From: Sinosporangium siamense
GTDB taxonomy: Bacteria > Actinomycetota > Actinomycetes > Streptosporangiales > Streptosporangiaceae
Length of the DNA stretch: 64,000 bases
Reading direction: 5' to 3'
Assembly (NCBI RefSeq): GCF_016863435.1
Contig: NZ_BOOW01000054.1
Span: forward strand, 22,044 to 86,043
The position numbers were made by a program, and so were the translations under genes. Shown in pieces: positions 50,590 to 59,459 of this stretch. The stretch's first letter is position 1. The number at the start of each line of letters is the position of its first letter. The notes under the pieces are model-generated. The model saw only the letters and a program-made list of their open reading frames with translations. It did not search any database and was not told the origin of the DNA.

Positions 50590-51832
50590 AGCTGGACACC
50601 TTCTCCAAGTCGGCTTCCGCCGTACTGTCCGGCAGGGCCGGGGCGGATTTGACGGCTTCCCGGAGGTCGTCGAGGAACGCGGGGATCTGCCCGTCGTTGT
50701 GGGGCATGGGCACCACGACGACGCCCACCGGCGCTGGGATCGCGCGGGCCGCGAACATCCAGCCCCTCCCCCGCAATTCCTCCGCGACCGGGCGCAGGTC
50801 GAGTGTGTCGGAGTAGATCAACGACATGTTGATCTGCGATCCCGGATAGACGTCGACGCCGTCGATCTCCCCGACGCCACGCACGATCTCGTCCCGCATG
50901 GCCATCGACTTGAGCGACACTGCGGTGTATCCGGCCTCGCCCAGCAGCTTGACCATCGTCCACGCGCCCGCGATGGGGCCGGTGCCCCGGGTGCCGGTCA
51001 TGGTGCCGTTGGGGGGACATATCTCTTTAGCCAGGGCGAGCAGTGATGCGTCCCGGAAGTACAACGACCCGGCGGGTGGCGGGGCCATGCCGTTCTTGTG
51101 CAGGTCTGCACTGATGGAGCAGACCCCGGGCACCCGGAAGTCCCACGGCGCGATGTTCCTGTCATAGCCGGAACGCTCAAGGAAGGGCAGGATATACCCT
51201 CCGAACGCCCCGTCGACATGGAGGTAAAGCCCGTGCCGCAGGGCGATCTCCCCCATGGCCTCGATTGGGTCGATGCTCCCATATGCCCAGGTCCCGGCGG
51301 TGGCGATGATCGCGATCGTGTCCGGCCGTATCGCGGCCTCGATGGCCTCGGGGTCCACCAGGTGCAGCTGCCCGGCAGGCGCCGGCACGGCGATCGGGTC
51401 GAGATCAAACATGTGGCACAACTTGTAGAGCGAATAGTGCCCGTTGTCGGGAAACACGACACTCCCGCCACGCCGCCCCGCCCGCCGCTTGGCGGTGAGG
51501 ATGGCGCACATGTTGGACTCCGAGCCTCCGGAGGTGAGGAAACCGGCGGGTTCCGGCGCACCGAGCAGACCGCCCATCCACTGGACGATCTCCGCCTCCA
51601 TCTCCCGCGCCCCGCCGCCGGTGATCCAGGTTTCACCGTGAATGAACCGGCGGGTGACCTCGATGGCCAGCTCGCGTACGGTGTCGCCCCAGGGAAGTTC
51701 GGCAGTCGAGATGAGGTGCGGGCCTTCGTCGAAAAGATTCCGTGAGGTCTCGGCAAGTCGCGAGACGAGCTCCAGCCGATCCAACTCGCGCGCGAACGCC
51801 TCAGGTTCCACGCCGCTGGGGAACTTATCCAT
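50579..51832 (-). CDS. PLP-dependent decarboxylase (group II, MfnA/SPL-like)
   Basis: The 417-residue enzyme is of fold type I. GFLTSGGSESNMCAIL (98-113) binds the cofactor phosphate, LHVDGAFGG holds Asp207, and SADLHKNGM carries the Schiff-base Lys246. The sequence is closest in feel to tyrosine/aspartate decarboxylase MfnA and sphingosine-1-phosphate lyase. It would decarboxylate an amino acid or cleave a phosphorylated amino alcohol. ATG at 51832 has AGGAG upstream. Position before HyuA suggests it works on an amino acid released from, or built toward, a cyclic amide. Confidence 0.85.
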   Translation of the reverse strand: MDKFPSGVEPEAFARELDRLELVSRLAETSRNLFDEGPHLISTAELPWGDTVRELAIEVTRRFIHGETWITGGGAREMEAEIVQWMGGLLGAPEPAGFLTSGGSESNMCAILTAKRRAGRRGGSVVFPDNGHYSLYKLCHMFDLDPIAVPAPAGQLHLVDPEAIEAAIRPDTIAIIATAGTWAYGSIDPIEAMGEIALRHGLYLHVDGAFGGYILPFLERSGYDRNIAPWDFRVPGVCSISADLHKNGMAPPPAGSLYFRDASLLALAKEICPPNGTMTGTRGTGPIAGAWTMVKLLGEAGYTAVSLKSMAMRDEIVRGVGEIDGVDVYPGSQINMSLIYSDTLDLRPVAEELRGRGWMFAARAIPAPVGVVVVPMPHNDGQIPAFLDDLREAVKSAPALPDSTAEADLEKVSSYGF

Positions 51833-51861
51833 GAGAATCTCCTCGTCCACTACTGAATTCA

Positions 51862-52611
51862 CTACTGAGCGATGAATCCGCCGTCGATGGGCAGACTCGC
51901 GCCGATGACGTAAGCCGAGGCGTCCGAGGCCAGATAGACCACGGCGGGGCTGATGTCTCGCACCAGCCCCACCCGCCCGGCCGGGGTCATGGCCACGATC
52001 TCCTTCTCGACCTCCGGCGTGATCAGCTCTTTGTTGATGGGCGTGTGCACGTTGCCGGGTGCGATGGCGTTGACCCTGATCCCGGCGGGCGCGAGCTCGG
52101 TGGCCAGCGCCTTGACGATCAGCTCGATGGCGCCCTTCGACGCGCAATACGCCGAGTCATTGGGCGAGCCGACATGCCCTGACATCGAGGACACGAAGAT
52201 GATCGAGCTACCGGCCGTCAGGTGCGGACGAACCGCCCGGGTCAGCCGGTAGGGCGCCCGCACGTTCGTCACCCACTGCCCGTCGAACAGCTCGTCGGTG
52301 GTCTCTTCCAGCGACGCCTGCGCATAGATCCCGGCCGAGTGCACAAGCACATCGATCCGTCCGAACTCCGCCAGCGCGGCCGCGACGATCCGATCCGGCG
52401 CCTCGTCGTCCCGGACGTCCGCGCTGACGTACGCCGCCGCCGCGCCCGTCCGCTTCACCGCGTCCGCCACCTCGGCGAGCCGGTTTTCCGAGCGTCCCAC
52501 GAGAAGTACGGCACAGCCGGCCTCCCCGAGGCCACGGGCGGCTTCCGCACCTATGCCGGAGCTCGCACCCGTGACGATCGCGACCTTGCCCTGCAGGTCG
52601 AACGGTGACAT
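51862..52611 (-). CDS. SDR family oxidoreductase
   Basis: The 249-residue classical short-chain dehydrogenase has TGASSGIG at 14-21, HSAGI in place of NNAG, a catalytic Ser in VSSMSG, Tyr and Lys in YCASK, and the closing IGASLPIDGGFIAQ. It should oxidise or reduce an alcohol/carbonyl intermediate of the amide-degradation operon with NAD(P). ATG at 52611 has AAAGGA at good distance; a TTG codon directly in front is not needed. It starts 19 bases after the MFS gene and ends 30 bases before the decarboxylase start. Confidence 0.88.
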   Translation of the reverse strand: MSPFDLQGKVAIVTGASSGIGAEAARGLGEAGCAVLLVGRSENRLAEVADAVKRTGAAAAYVSADVRDDEAPDRIVAAALAEFGRIDVLVHSAGIYAQASLEETTDELFDGQWVTNVRAPYRLTRAVRPHLTAGSSIIFVSSMSGHVGSPNDSAYCASKGAIELIVKALATELAPAGIRVNAIAPGNVHTPINKELITPEVEKEIVAMTPAGRVGLVRDISPAVVYLASDASAYVIGASLPIDGGFIAQ

Positions 52612-52629
52612 CAAAAGTCCTTTCTTGAA

Positions 52630-54000
52630 CTACTTCTGCGGCAGCGCGTCGGCCGCCTGGTCCTTGACGAGTTCTTCGACTGCCGCCGCGACGTCCTGCT
52701 TGAGGTACCGACCGCCGTGCAGTACGAGATATCCGGCGACAAAGGCCGAGACGGCCACCGCGATGGTGAGCGCGGCCCGCGGACCGTAGGAGTCGGAGAT
52801 GAAGCCGGCGAAGATCGAGCCGAAGAACCCTCCCATGAGGAAGGTGAACACCGGCAGGATCGCGAACGCCTGCGCCCGCAGCCGATAGGGCGTCACCGAC
52901 GCGACCAGCGGATTCACCGCGACGAGCGCGATGCCGTTGCACATCATGGCGAGCACGTAGAGCCCGAGGAGCAGCCACACCGGCTGCATCCACACACCTG
53001 CGATCATGAGTACACCGAAGGACACGATGGCGAATCCGACGACATGCATCGTGCGTGCGGGATTGCGCCGGTAGTCGTGGTCGAACTGCCGCCCACCGAT
53101 GATCATTGCCGCGATGACCGGCACCTGGGTCAGAGAGAAGACCAGGCCCCGGGTCACGGCGTCGAAACCGTACTCGTCTCCCAACAGCAGGGAGACCTGC
53201 ACAGGAACCGCATAGAGCGCGAGGCCCAGCACTCCAATGCCAAGGCACAGGAACAGGAAGCTCTTGACCTTCAGCATCTGGCGGAATGCCGCGAACACCC
53301 CGGAGGGCCGCCCCACCTCACCCTCGCGGGTGGTGCCGAAAAGCGACATCTGGTCGGACTGCCCTCGCGCCGGTTCCTTCAGGAACACCGCCGCCGCCAC
53401 TGCCAGCAGCGCGTACGGCACCGCCAGCCCAAGGTAGGCCCACCGCCAGCCCTCCGGTCCCCCGGCGAGCCCGGCTGCCGCCCCGGCCAGCGCCGGTCCG
53501 ACCAGCTGCCCGAGCGGCGTCGCCATGGCGTGCAGCGAGAAGATCCGCCCACGCCCCTGGACCGGATAGGCATCGGAGATTAGGGATCCGAAGACGGGAT
53601 TGGAGTAAGCCGCTGCGATGCCGGTCAACGCATAGGCGACGAACAAATGCCAGGTCTCCTGGGCGAGCCCCGCCCAGACCAGCGACAATGTGCCCAGTCC
53701 AGCGGAACCCACCACCAGATATTTGCGACGCACCCGATCGGCCAGCCAGGCCATCGGCAACCCGCCAAGGGTGAGCGCGACACCGGTGAAGCCGGCGATC
53801 GCGATCAACGTGGCATCCGAGATGCCGAAATGCTGCTGGATGTCGGGGGCGAGGGTGGTCGTCGCCTCCCGCGCCAGCTGCTCCATCGCGACCAGCGGCA
53901 CAGCCAGCGCGCAGATGGCCCAGCCGCCGTGTCGCAACGTGTCCCGGAGCCGCATCTGGGGGTTGTGGGGGTCTGCGGCGACTAACTCAGCGTTCTCCAT
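52630..54000 (-). CDS. MFS transporter
   Basis: The 456-residue permease has about twelve helices. The helix 2-3 loop LPMAWLADRVRRKYLVVGS is the family signature, and GRGRIFSLHAMATPLGQLVGPALAG marks helix 5. A central loop (EPARGQSDQMSLFGTTREGE) divides the halves. In an operon with amidase and hydantoinase genes it probably imports the substrate, like aromatic-acid or amide transporters, but direction is inference. A 174-base gap upstream shows no gene. Confidence 0.88.
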   Translation of the reverse strand: MENAELVAADPHNPQMRLRDTLRHGGWAICALAVPLVAMEQLAREATTTLAPDIQQHFGISDATLIAIAGFTGVALTLGGLPMAWLADRVRRKYLVVGSAGLGTLSLVWAGLAQETWHLFVAYALTGIAAAYSNPVFGSLISDAYPVQGRGRIFSLHAMATPLGQLVGPALAGAAAGLAGGPEGWRWAYLGLAVPYALLAVAAAVFLKEPARGQSDQMSLFGTTREGEVGRPSGVFAAFRQMLKVKSFLFLCLGIGVLGLALYAVPVQVSLLLGDEYGFDAVTRGLVFSLTQVPVIAAMIIGGRQFDHDYRRNPARTMHVVGFAIVSFGVLMIAGVWMQPVWLLLGLYVLAMMCNGIALVAVNPLVASVTPYRLRAQAFAILPVFTFLMGGFFGSIFAGFISDSYGPRAALTIAVAVSAFVAGYLVLHGGRYLKQDVAAAVEELVKDQAADALPQK

Positions 54001-54174
54001 GACGCCGCCCTACCTGTTCCCGAAAGGGGTGGATCGATTTTCGAAGGGAGAGAAGAGAAATGGAACGTTCCGCTGGACGTGGGCACACATGGGCGTCCTC
54101 TGGGGCCGAGGGACAATGGCGTGGGAGGGTGCTGTCGGAGACGTGTTCGGAGAGGGGCTTTGGGGAGACGGCGC

Positions 54175-55401
54175 CTAGAGCCGGTCGTCCAGCCAGTCGA
54201 AGGTGAACTCCGCGGCGGTGGCGTGAGCGCCGGTCTGGCAGTGCAGTTGCGCGGTCGACTCCTCGTCGAATTCGAGGAAGTCCTTGGGGCAGGTCAACGC
54301 GTCATACAGTCGCCGCGCCTCCCCGGCGGAGAAACGCTCCTCGGTGCCGTCGATCACGAGCGTCTCGCACTCGATCTCGCCCGCCACATCCGTGAGGTCG
54401 CACGCGTCGAACTGCTGGAACAGCTCGTACGGCGTCGACACCCCGTGCTTCCACGACGAATCACGCATGAACCACTTGGCCACCGGTGAATGCGCCGCCA
54501 CCATCTCCGCGGCCGCGTTGAACGCCTCCGGCCCCTCCTCAAGCGCGTGCCCGAGCACCTCCGGCAGATTCGACTTGATGGAGGCCCCCCACTGGAGCAC
54601 CCCCGGATTCGCGATGCACACCTTGAGCCGCTTCTCAAAGGCGGCGGCCCGGGGGGCGAGATAACCGCCGAAGCTCAATCCCATGAGCCCGATCCGGTCG
54701 GTGTCGACCCCGTCGAGGGTGACCGCGACGTCGACGATGGGCGTGACGACGTTCTCCCAGTCGAAGCGGAACGGCAGATTGTTGACCCGGAGCGCGAGCC
54801 CCTGTCCCGGGCACTGCACCGACAGGCAGTGATAGCCCCGCCTGATCGCCCCGTCGTAAACCCACCGGGTGTCCTCCGGCCAGGCGTCACGCCCCTGGAA
54901 GAAGATGAGCAGCGGCGCGGGGCGCCCCTTCGCGAGCGGGCTGCGATAGAGATAGGACGGCAGGAAACTGTCCTCGTAGGGAATCTTCAGATACTCCCCG
55001 GGATAGTCCGCGAGCTCCAGATAACGGTCGTAGCACTGGTAGCTCGTGAGCGCGTTGTCCTTGATCCGGGGGTCGTCGGGGAAACTGAAATGCAGCAGCG
55101 ACGCCCGCCAATAGGTAGCCGCACGAAGGTAGGCGTCGCCCGCGGAGACCGTACGCCCCTTCTTCTCGGCCGCCTCGGCCCTGTCCTGAATCCTGCGCGC
55201 CATGTCGCTCCAGGCCCGCATCCAGCTTTCCTCGTCGTCGACGACGATCTGCCGGGCGACCTCCAGGCACTCCCCGAGGTCGGACATCCCGTAGTGCCCC
55301 ATGCTGATCTGGTGCTTCAACTGGTCGTCCATCACGTCGTCCCCGATGAGTCTCAACGAGGTCCAGTGCGCGCCAGGGAAAAGCGGGTTGGGAGATGTCA
55401 T
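54175..55401 (-). CDS. Alpha/beta hydrolase (DUF1100/FrsA or C-C hydrolase type)
   Basis: The 408-residue hydrolase has a long helical N-terminal part (about 1-150) and a catalytic core. LLIFFQGRDAWPED supplies the oxyanion region, GLSFGGYLAP the nucleophile Ser243, LVIDGTEERF the acid, and STAQLHCQTG the His. This domain order resembles 2,6-dihydroxypseudooxynicotine hydrolase and FrsA-type esterases. It could cleave a C-C bond or an ester. It shares one base with the amidase stop (TGATG), so the two are translated together and likely act in sequence. Confidence 0.85.
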   Translation of the reverse strand: MTSPNPLFPGAHWTSLRLIGDDVMDDQLKHQISMGHYGMSDLGECLEVARQIVVDDEESWMRAWSDMARRIQDRAEAAEKKGRTVSAGDAYLRAATYWRASLLHFSFPDDPRIKDNALTSYQCYDRYLELADYPGEYLKIPYEDSFLPSYLYRSPLAKGRPAPLLIFFQGRDAWPEDTRWVYDGAIRRGYHCLSVQCPGQGLALRVNNLPFRFDWENVVTPIVDVAVTLDGVDTDRIGLMGLSFGGYLAPRAAAFEKRLKVCIANPGVLQWGASIKSNLPEVLGHALEEGPEAFNAAAEMVAAHSPVAKWFMRDSSWKHGVSTPYELFQQFDACDLTDVAGEIECETLVIDGTEERFSAGEARRLYDALTCPKDFLEFDEESTAQLHCQTGAHATAAEFTFDWLDDRL

Positions 55402-56864
55402 CAGAAAGTCCCTCTCTGTGAAACAACTGGTGGAACACGGTTGGCCCAGGGCCGCGCCGCCTCCAACTGGGCGGCCAGCCGGTAGAGCAGTCCCTCGTCC
55501 CCGTAGGGCCCGACGAAATGCGCTCCGATCGGCAGCCCGGCGGCATTCCAATACAGCGGCACGGACATCGCCGGCTGTCCCGTGACATTGATCAATGCGG
55601 TGAACTGGAGATAGGCCCCGGAAGCGCGCATGCCCGCCGCCGGATCCCCCGGCTGCGCCGCGAACGTTCCATGAGGCGGCGGAGGCCCGGCCACCGTCGG
55701 CGTCAGCCACACGTCGTAGGGCGCCTGGAAGGCGGCGAGATCATCGCAGAAGGTCTGCAGATCGGCCAGCGCCTCCATATAGGCGTGCAACGTCGTGGTG
55801 GAAGCCCTGCCGCCCTCGATCATGGCCCAGGTGGCGGCCTCGAAATCCTCAGGCCGCGCCTTCTTCCCCGTCACCCGCTCAAGATGCTCGATCTCCCAGG
55901 CGAGCCCACCCGAAGAAACCGTCGTGAACGCCTTGGCGAACAACGCGGCGTCAAGCTTGGGAGTGCCCTCCTCGACCTGGTGACCGAGTTCCTCACACAA
56001 CCGCGCCGCGTCCTCGACCGCCGCCACACTGTCCGGATGCAACGGCAGCCCGACGGGCGACTGCCGGCTGAACACGATCCGCAGCCGCCCCGGATCGGTA
56101 GCCGTCTCCTCCAAATAGGACCGCTTCGGCGGAGGCGCGATAAAGGGATCCCCCGGCAGCGGCCCCGCAGTGGCATCGAGCAGCGCCGCGTTGTCGCGCA
56201 CACTCATCGTGACCGCATGCTCACTGAGCACCGCGATGCGCATGGAAACCCCGGCCCGCCGCCTGGCCGACACGATTCTCAGCCGAGTCGGCTTCATTCC
56301 GAACACACCGCAGCAGGAGGCGGGAACCCGAATGGAGCCCCCACTGTCACTCGCGTTGGCCATGGGCACCATTCGCGCCGCCACCGCCGCCGCGGCCCCG
56401 CCACTGGACCCGCCGGCCGAAAGCGCGAGATCCCACGGATTCCGCGTAGGCCCGAAGAGCTCCGGCTCGGTGGTCGGCTGCAATCCGAACTCCGGCAGAT
56501 TGCTCTTCCCACACACCACCAGGCCCGCGGCCTTATAGCGCCGAGTGAGCTCCCCATCCTGCGCCGGCACGTAGTTCGCGAGAAAACGGCTCCCGGAGGT
56601 CATCCGCACCCCCGCGTAACCGACCCCGCCACCGTCCTTGAGCAGGAAGGGAACCCCGGTGAACGGCCCGTCGGGCAGTGATCCCGCCGCCACCCGATGA
56701 GCCTGGTCGTACATCGTCGTGACAACCGCATTGACGTCCGGGTTGGCCCGTTCGATGCGCTGGATAGCGGCGTCGAGCAACTCGGTCGGCGTCACCTCGC
56801 CCGCCTTGACCAGAGCGGCCTGGCCGAGTCCGTCCAGCTCAGCCAGGTCCCCGAGGTCACTCAT
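55401..56864 (-). CDS. Amidase signature family enzyme
   Basis: The 487-residue enzyme contains the Ser-cisSer-Lys triad: Lys76 (FLLKDGG), cis-Ser154 (GGSSGG) and nucleophile Ser177 (SDSGGSIRVPA). It hydrolyses an amide to acid plus ammonia or amine in the cytoplasm. CGVFGMKPTRLRI follows as usual. ATG at 56864 is the first good start. It is the first gene of the minus-strand operon; an inverted repeat GTTAA-N5-TTAAC lies about 30 bases upstream. The natural substrate is not visible. Confidence 0.92.
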   Translation of the reverse strand: MSDLGDLAELDGLGQAALVKAGEVTPTELLDAAIQRIERANPDVNAVVTTMYDQAHRVAAGSLPDGPFTGVPFLLKDGGGVGYAGVRMTSGSRFLANYVPAQDGELTRRYKAAGLVVCGKSNLPEFGLQPTTEPELFGPTRNPWDLALSAGGSSGGAAAAVAARMVPMANASDSGGSIRVPASCCGVFGMKPTRLRIVSARRRAGVSMRIAVLSEHAVTMSVRDNAALLDATAGPLPGDPFIAPPPKRSYLEETATDPGRLRIVFSRQSPVGLPLHPDSVAAVEDAARLCEELGHQVEEGTPKLDAALFAKAFTTVSSGGLAWEIEHLERVTGKKARPEDFEAATWAMIEGGRASTTTLHAYMEALADLQTFCDDLAAFQAPYDVWLTPTVAGPPPPHGTFAAQPGDPAAGMRASGAYLQFTALINVTGQPAMSVPLYWNAAGLPIGAHFVGPYGDEGLLYRLAAQLEAARPWANRVPPVVSQRGTF

Positions 56865-56895
56865 GGCACCCGTACGGCTGCCGCCGCACAAGGTC

Positions 56896-56910
56896 GTTAA
56901 GTCCTTTAAC
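56896..56910. promoter_or_regulatory. Possible operator before the amidase operon
   Basis: GTTAA (56896-56900) and TTAAC (56906-56910) make an AT-rich inverted repeat in GC-rich DNA, 32 bases upstream of the amidase ATG. It may be a regulator site or part of the promoter. No regulator gene for this operon is nearby. Confidence 0.35.
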
Positions 56911-57123
56911 CATATTCGGAGTGTAGCCACTTTCCCGGGATCCGCAATGGGCAAATTTGGACAGCTCATACCAATCTGCGGGCGGAGCGGATCCCTGCGG
57001 TGACCTGGGACGAGAGGGGATCCGAGCAGCTCAAGGGCACACGTCTCGGCTTCGCCGTACCGTCCTCGCCTCACGAAGGCATGCACCTATCGCGGCGTGG
57101 TTGCGAACCGCCTTGGCCGGGCT

Positions 57124-58302
57124 CTAGAGCGGAAGCACGAGCAACGACACAGGACGACGGTCCACGTGTACCCGCTTGTGGATCTTCCCGGTGACCGTGT
57201 CCACGAACACCACTTCGTCGGCGGGCTTCAGCATGGTGATCAAAGCATCGGAATACAGCTCACCGCGCTCACCGCACACCAGATCGGGCCCCGCCGTGCC
57301 CGTCCCGCGTTTGCGCGGCGCCACCTCTCTGCTCCGACCGTCGGCGAGATCAAGCACGGCCAGCCCGCCGGAGTACAGGCAGCTTCCGAGCACATAGAGC
57401 CGACCCGCCTCCCTGTTCAAGACCATCTCCATGACATGGTTGCCCTGAAGTGAGGGGAGAGCGAGCCTGCGCAAAAGGCGGCCGTCCACGTCGATCTCCA
57501 TGACCTCCGGCCCGCCGGTGGTCGCATAGAGCCGGCCCTTGTGCGTGGACACCCCACCATGCAGGTCGACACAGCGTCCTTCGCCCGCTGCGCCCGTGCA
57601 GCCCGTCAACCGATCACTGGCGGCCAGCCGTTCGCCCCTGCCATCGCCGCCGATCCGGTAGACCTCTGACCCGGTGGTGTCCTCCCCGTGGTAGCTCAAG
57701 GTGACCCGCCGCTCATCGTCGCTGAGATCGGCGGCGAAGGGAAGCCACGTCTTCCCGTGGGCCGCCCGCAACTTCACCCTGCTCACCACGGAGCCCTCGA
57801 CCGGGTCGACGACGGTCAAAGTCGGCGCCCACCCACCCCGCTCCTTCGCCATGCCAAACACATGAAGCCGACCCGTGCGCCTGCCCGCCACCATCACCAC
57901 GTTTGTCCAGGCACCGTCAAGGAGTATGCGCTTACGCACTTCCAACGACGTGGGATCGACCAGCACGATGCTCTGGCGCTCACGTTTCCCGGCCTCTTGA
58001 GGAAACCATTCTCTTTGCGTAAGGACATGCAAGGTCTTTCGATCCGGCGAAGCCGTGATCGCATACGCCGGATACGCCTCACCGTCGTATTCCGCCATTC
58101 TCCGCCGTATGACCACTCCCCGGTCCACGTCGACGGCCAGCAGTTCATTGCTGACCAGCAGCGTGTACACAACAGCCTTGGGAGGCGGCAAAACCGGTTT
58201 CGGCGCCGCCTCCCCGGAACACGCCGCCGAAACCAGGAGCACCATGGCCAAGACCCCGGACCGCGCCCGCCTTGCGCCTCCACCGAACACTCCCCGTGTC
58301 AA
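57124..58302 (-). CDS. Beta-propeller lipoprotein, MauB-like by context
   Basis: The 392-residue protein starts with a lipoprotein signal (GVLAMVLLVSAAC) and then shows repeated propeller-like strands: VVYTLLVSNELLAVDVDRG, TLHVLTQREW, RLYATTGGPEVMEID, RLYVLGSCLYSGGLAVLDL. Methylamine dehydrogenase heavy chains (MauB) are secreted seven-bladed propellers of nearly this length, and MauE/MauD-like genes lie upstream, so it may be the large subunit of a related enzyme. It could also be a generic YncE-like sensor. TTG at 58302 is chosen because AGGAGAGG precedes it; an in-frame TTG at 58329 is possible. Confidence 0.65.
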   Translation of the reverse strand: MTRGVFGGGARRARSGVLAMVLLVSAACSGEAAPKPVLPPPKAVVYTLLVSNELLAVDVDRGVVIRRRMAEYDGEAYPAYAITASPDRKTLHVLTQREWFPQEAGKRERQSIVLVDPTSLEVRKRILLDGAWTNVVMVAGRRTGRLHVFGMAKERGGWAPTLTVVDPVEGSVVSRVKLRAAHGKTWLPFAADLSDDERRVTLSYHGEDTTGSEVYRIGGDGRGERLAASDRLTGCTGAAGEGRCVDLHGGVSTHKGRLYATTGGPEVMEIDVDGRLLRRLALPSLQGNHVMEMVLNREAGRLYVLGSCLYSGGLAVLDLADGRSREVAPRKRGTGTAGPDLVCGERGELYSDALITMLKPADEVVFVDTVTGKIHKRVHVDRRPVSLLVLPL

Positions 58303-58362
58303 CGGAAGCACCTCTCCTCTTGTCGGCAAGATACGGCAGGACGGTGCGAAAACAGCATGAGG

Positions 58363-58932
58363 TCAGCCGAGCAGGAACACGATGCTCAGTCCGGCCAACA
58401 GCATAGCCTCCACGAAAGCTAATTTCTGGATATACGGCGAGGCCCGTTCCAGCGGATCCGCGGGATCCTCCTTTCTACGTGCAGCCGCGACCGTGATAAA
58501 GATAAAGGGAATCGCCCTTCCGACGGCGAAGGCCAGAAACACGGGCCATGTCGCCGACCATTCGGGAGACGCTATTCCCCATGCCATGACAAGATAGAGC
58601 GCGGGTGAGGCGAGAGCCGTCACGAAGCCCGTCCCGAGTGCCACTCCGAACACGCCCGCGTAGGGGCCGTGCTCCCAGGCTCCCCAGGATCTGGGCACGC
58701 GCCATGAGCTGCCGTCCAAAGCGATGGGAAGCAAGCCGGAAACTACAGCCGCCAGGGCGAGGCTGATGACCCCAAGCCAAACCGGTGGTATATGCCCGAT
58801 CAGATTTCCGATGCCGTGCCAGATCAACGCCGATCCGACGGCTCCCACCGGCAGACCCGCCACATGGGCGAGGATGCCGGTCAGCCAGGTTTTACGGTTC
58901 CAAGGCCCCCACCCGGGGGGCGAAGCGATCAC
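58363..58932 (-). CDS. Membrane protein, MauF-like by context (possibly 5'-truncated)
   Basis: The 189-residue product from GTG 58932 has about five hydrophobic helices (LTGILAHVAGLPVGAVGSAL, VWLGVISLALAAVVSGLL, GVFGVALGTGFVTALAS, VFLAFAVGRAIPFIFITVAA, FVEAMLLAGLSIVFLLG). It lacks a near ribosome binding site. The same frame is open upstream of a TGA at 58951-58953 and encodes two more hydrophobic segments, so the gene may once have begun at 59115. MauF and CcdA/DsbD-like membrane proteins deliver reducing power or assemble secreted enzymes. The role is inferred from the neighbouring MauE/MauD-like genes. Confidence 0.6.
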   Translation of the reverse strand: MIASPPGWGPWNRKTWLTGILAHVAGLPVGAVGSALIWHGIGNLIGHIPPVWLGVISLALAAVVSGLLPIALDGSSWRVPRSWGAWEHGPYAGVFGVALGTGFVTALASPALYLVMAWGIASPEWSATWPVFLAFAVGRAIPFIFITVAAARRKEDPADPLERASPYIQKLAFVEAMLLAGLSIVFLLG

Positions 58933-58950
58933 AAAGACCGCGTTGTTCCC

Positions 58951-59115
58951 TCAATCGGTCCGCAATCCCTGGACACCGCTCACGAGAGCGAGGAGCGCGA
59001 GGAGGGCAACCTCAATCTCGCCAGAATGGGGAGTGACGAGCAGCGCGAGGCCACCGCCGACCGCCGGCGCCGTCAGTGCCACGGACGGCGCCGGCATAAT
59101 TGTTGTTCTGCGCAT
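58951..59115 (-). pseudogene. Detached N-terminal part of the MauF-like gene
   Basis: From ATG 59115, 8 bases after the stop of the cysteine-rich gene, a frame reads PSVALTAPAVGGGLALLV and EVALLALLALVSGVQGLRTD, then TGA. It is in the same frame as the membrane gene that follows, only six sense codons from that gene's GTG. A single change to a sense codon would give one 250-residue membrane protein. I read it as a nonsense-split gene; sequencing error is also possible. Confidence 0.5.
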
Positions 59116-59123
59116 CTGCCGGA

Positions 59124-59459
59124 TCAGCCGTAGCAATAGCAGTAGATGGCGGTGGCACCACTGTAAATGCAAAGGCAATCACAGCAGGTTCTGCCGCCCT
59201 TCGACCAGCACGCCGTGCCGGTAGGGCAGTAGCCGGTCACGGGGTTACACGAGAACCCGCCCCCGCTATAGCATCTGGAGCCCGAACAATTCGGGCATCG
59301 GCCACCACCGAACGGGGCCGTACAGCTTGCCACGGCGACTGCGGATGCCGACTTGCCGACGGTCGCCGCCGCGAAGGTGCCGAACACCGCTGCGGCCCCC
59401 CCGTGCAGCGCCCTCCGCCGCGTGATCGCGCGTGCGCTTTTGACTAGAATCCTCTTCAC
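59124..59459 (-). CDS. Tat-exported 13-cysteine small protein, MauA-like by context
   Basis: The 111-residue protein starts at GTG with AAAGGAGG upstream, sharing a base with the MauD-like stop (TAGTG). It has a Tat-type leader (ITRRRALHGGAAAVFG) and a mature part with 13 cysteines at 46, 55, 58, 63, 71, 78, 84, 92, 93, 95, 97, 107 and 109, and one Trp at 85 (CWS). Methylamine dehydrogenase light chains are also Tat-exported and rich in disulfides but need two Trp for their TTQ cofactor. Placement after MauE/MauD-like genes suggests a related but different redox subunit. Function is unknown. Confidence 0.7.
   Translation of the reverse strand: MKRILVKSARAITRRRALHGGAAAVFGTFAAATVGKSASAVAVASCTAPFGGGRCPNCSGSRCYSGGGFSCNPVTGYCPTGTACWSKGGRTCCDCLCIYSGATAIYCYCYG

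Noticed and set aside
56937..56995. 9-bp inverted repeat GGGATCCGC / GCGGATCCC
   Set aside because: The arms are 41 bases apart and it lies in the promoter region of the amidase operon; too weak to call a terminator or an operator.
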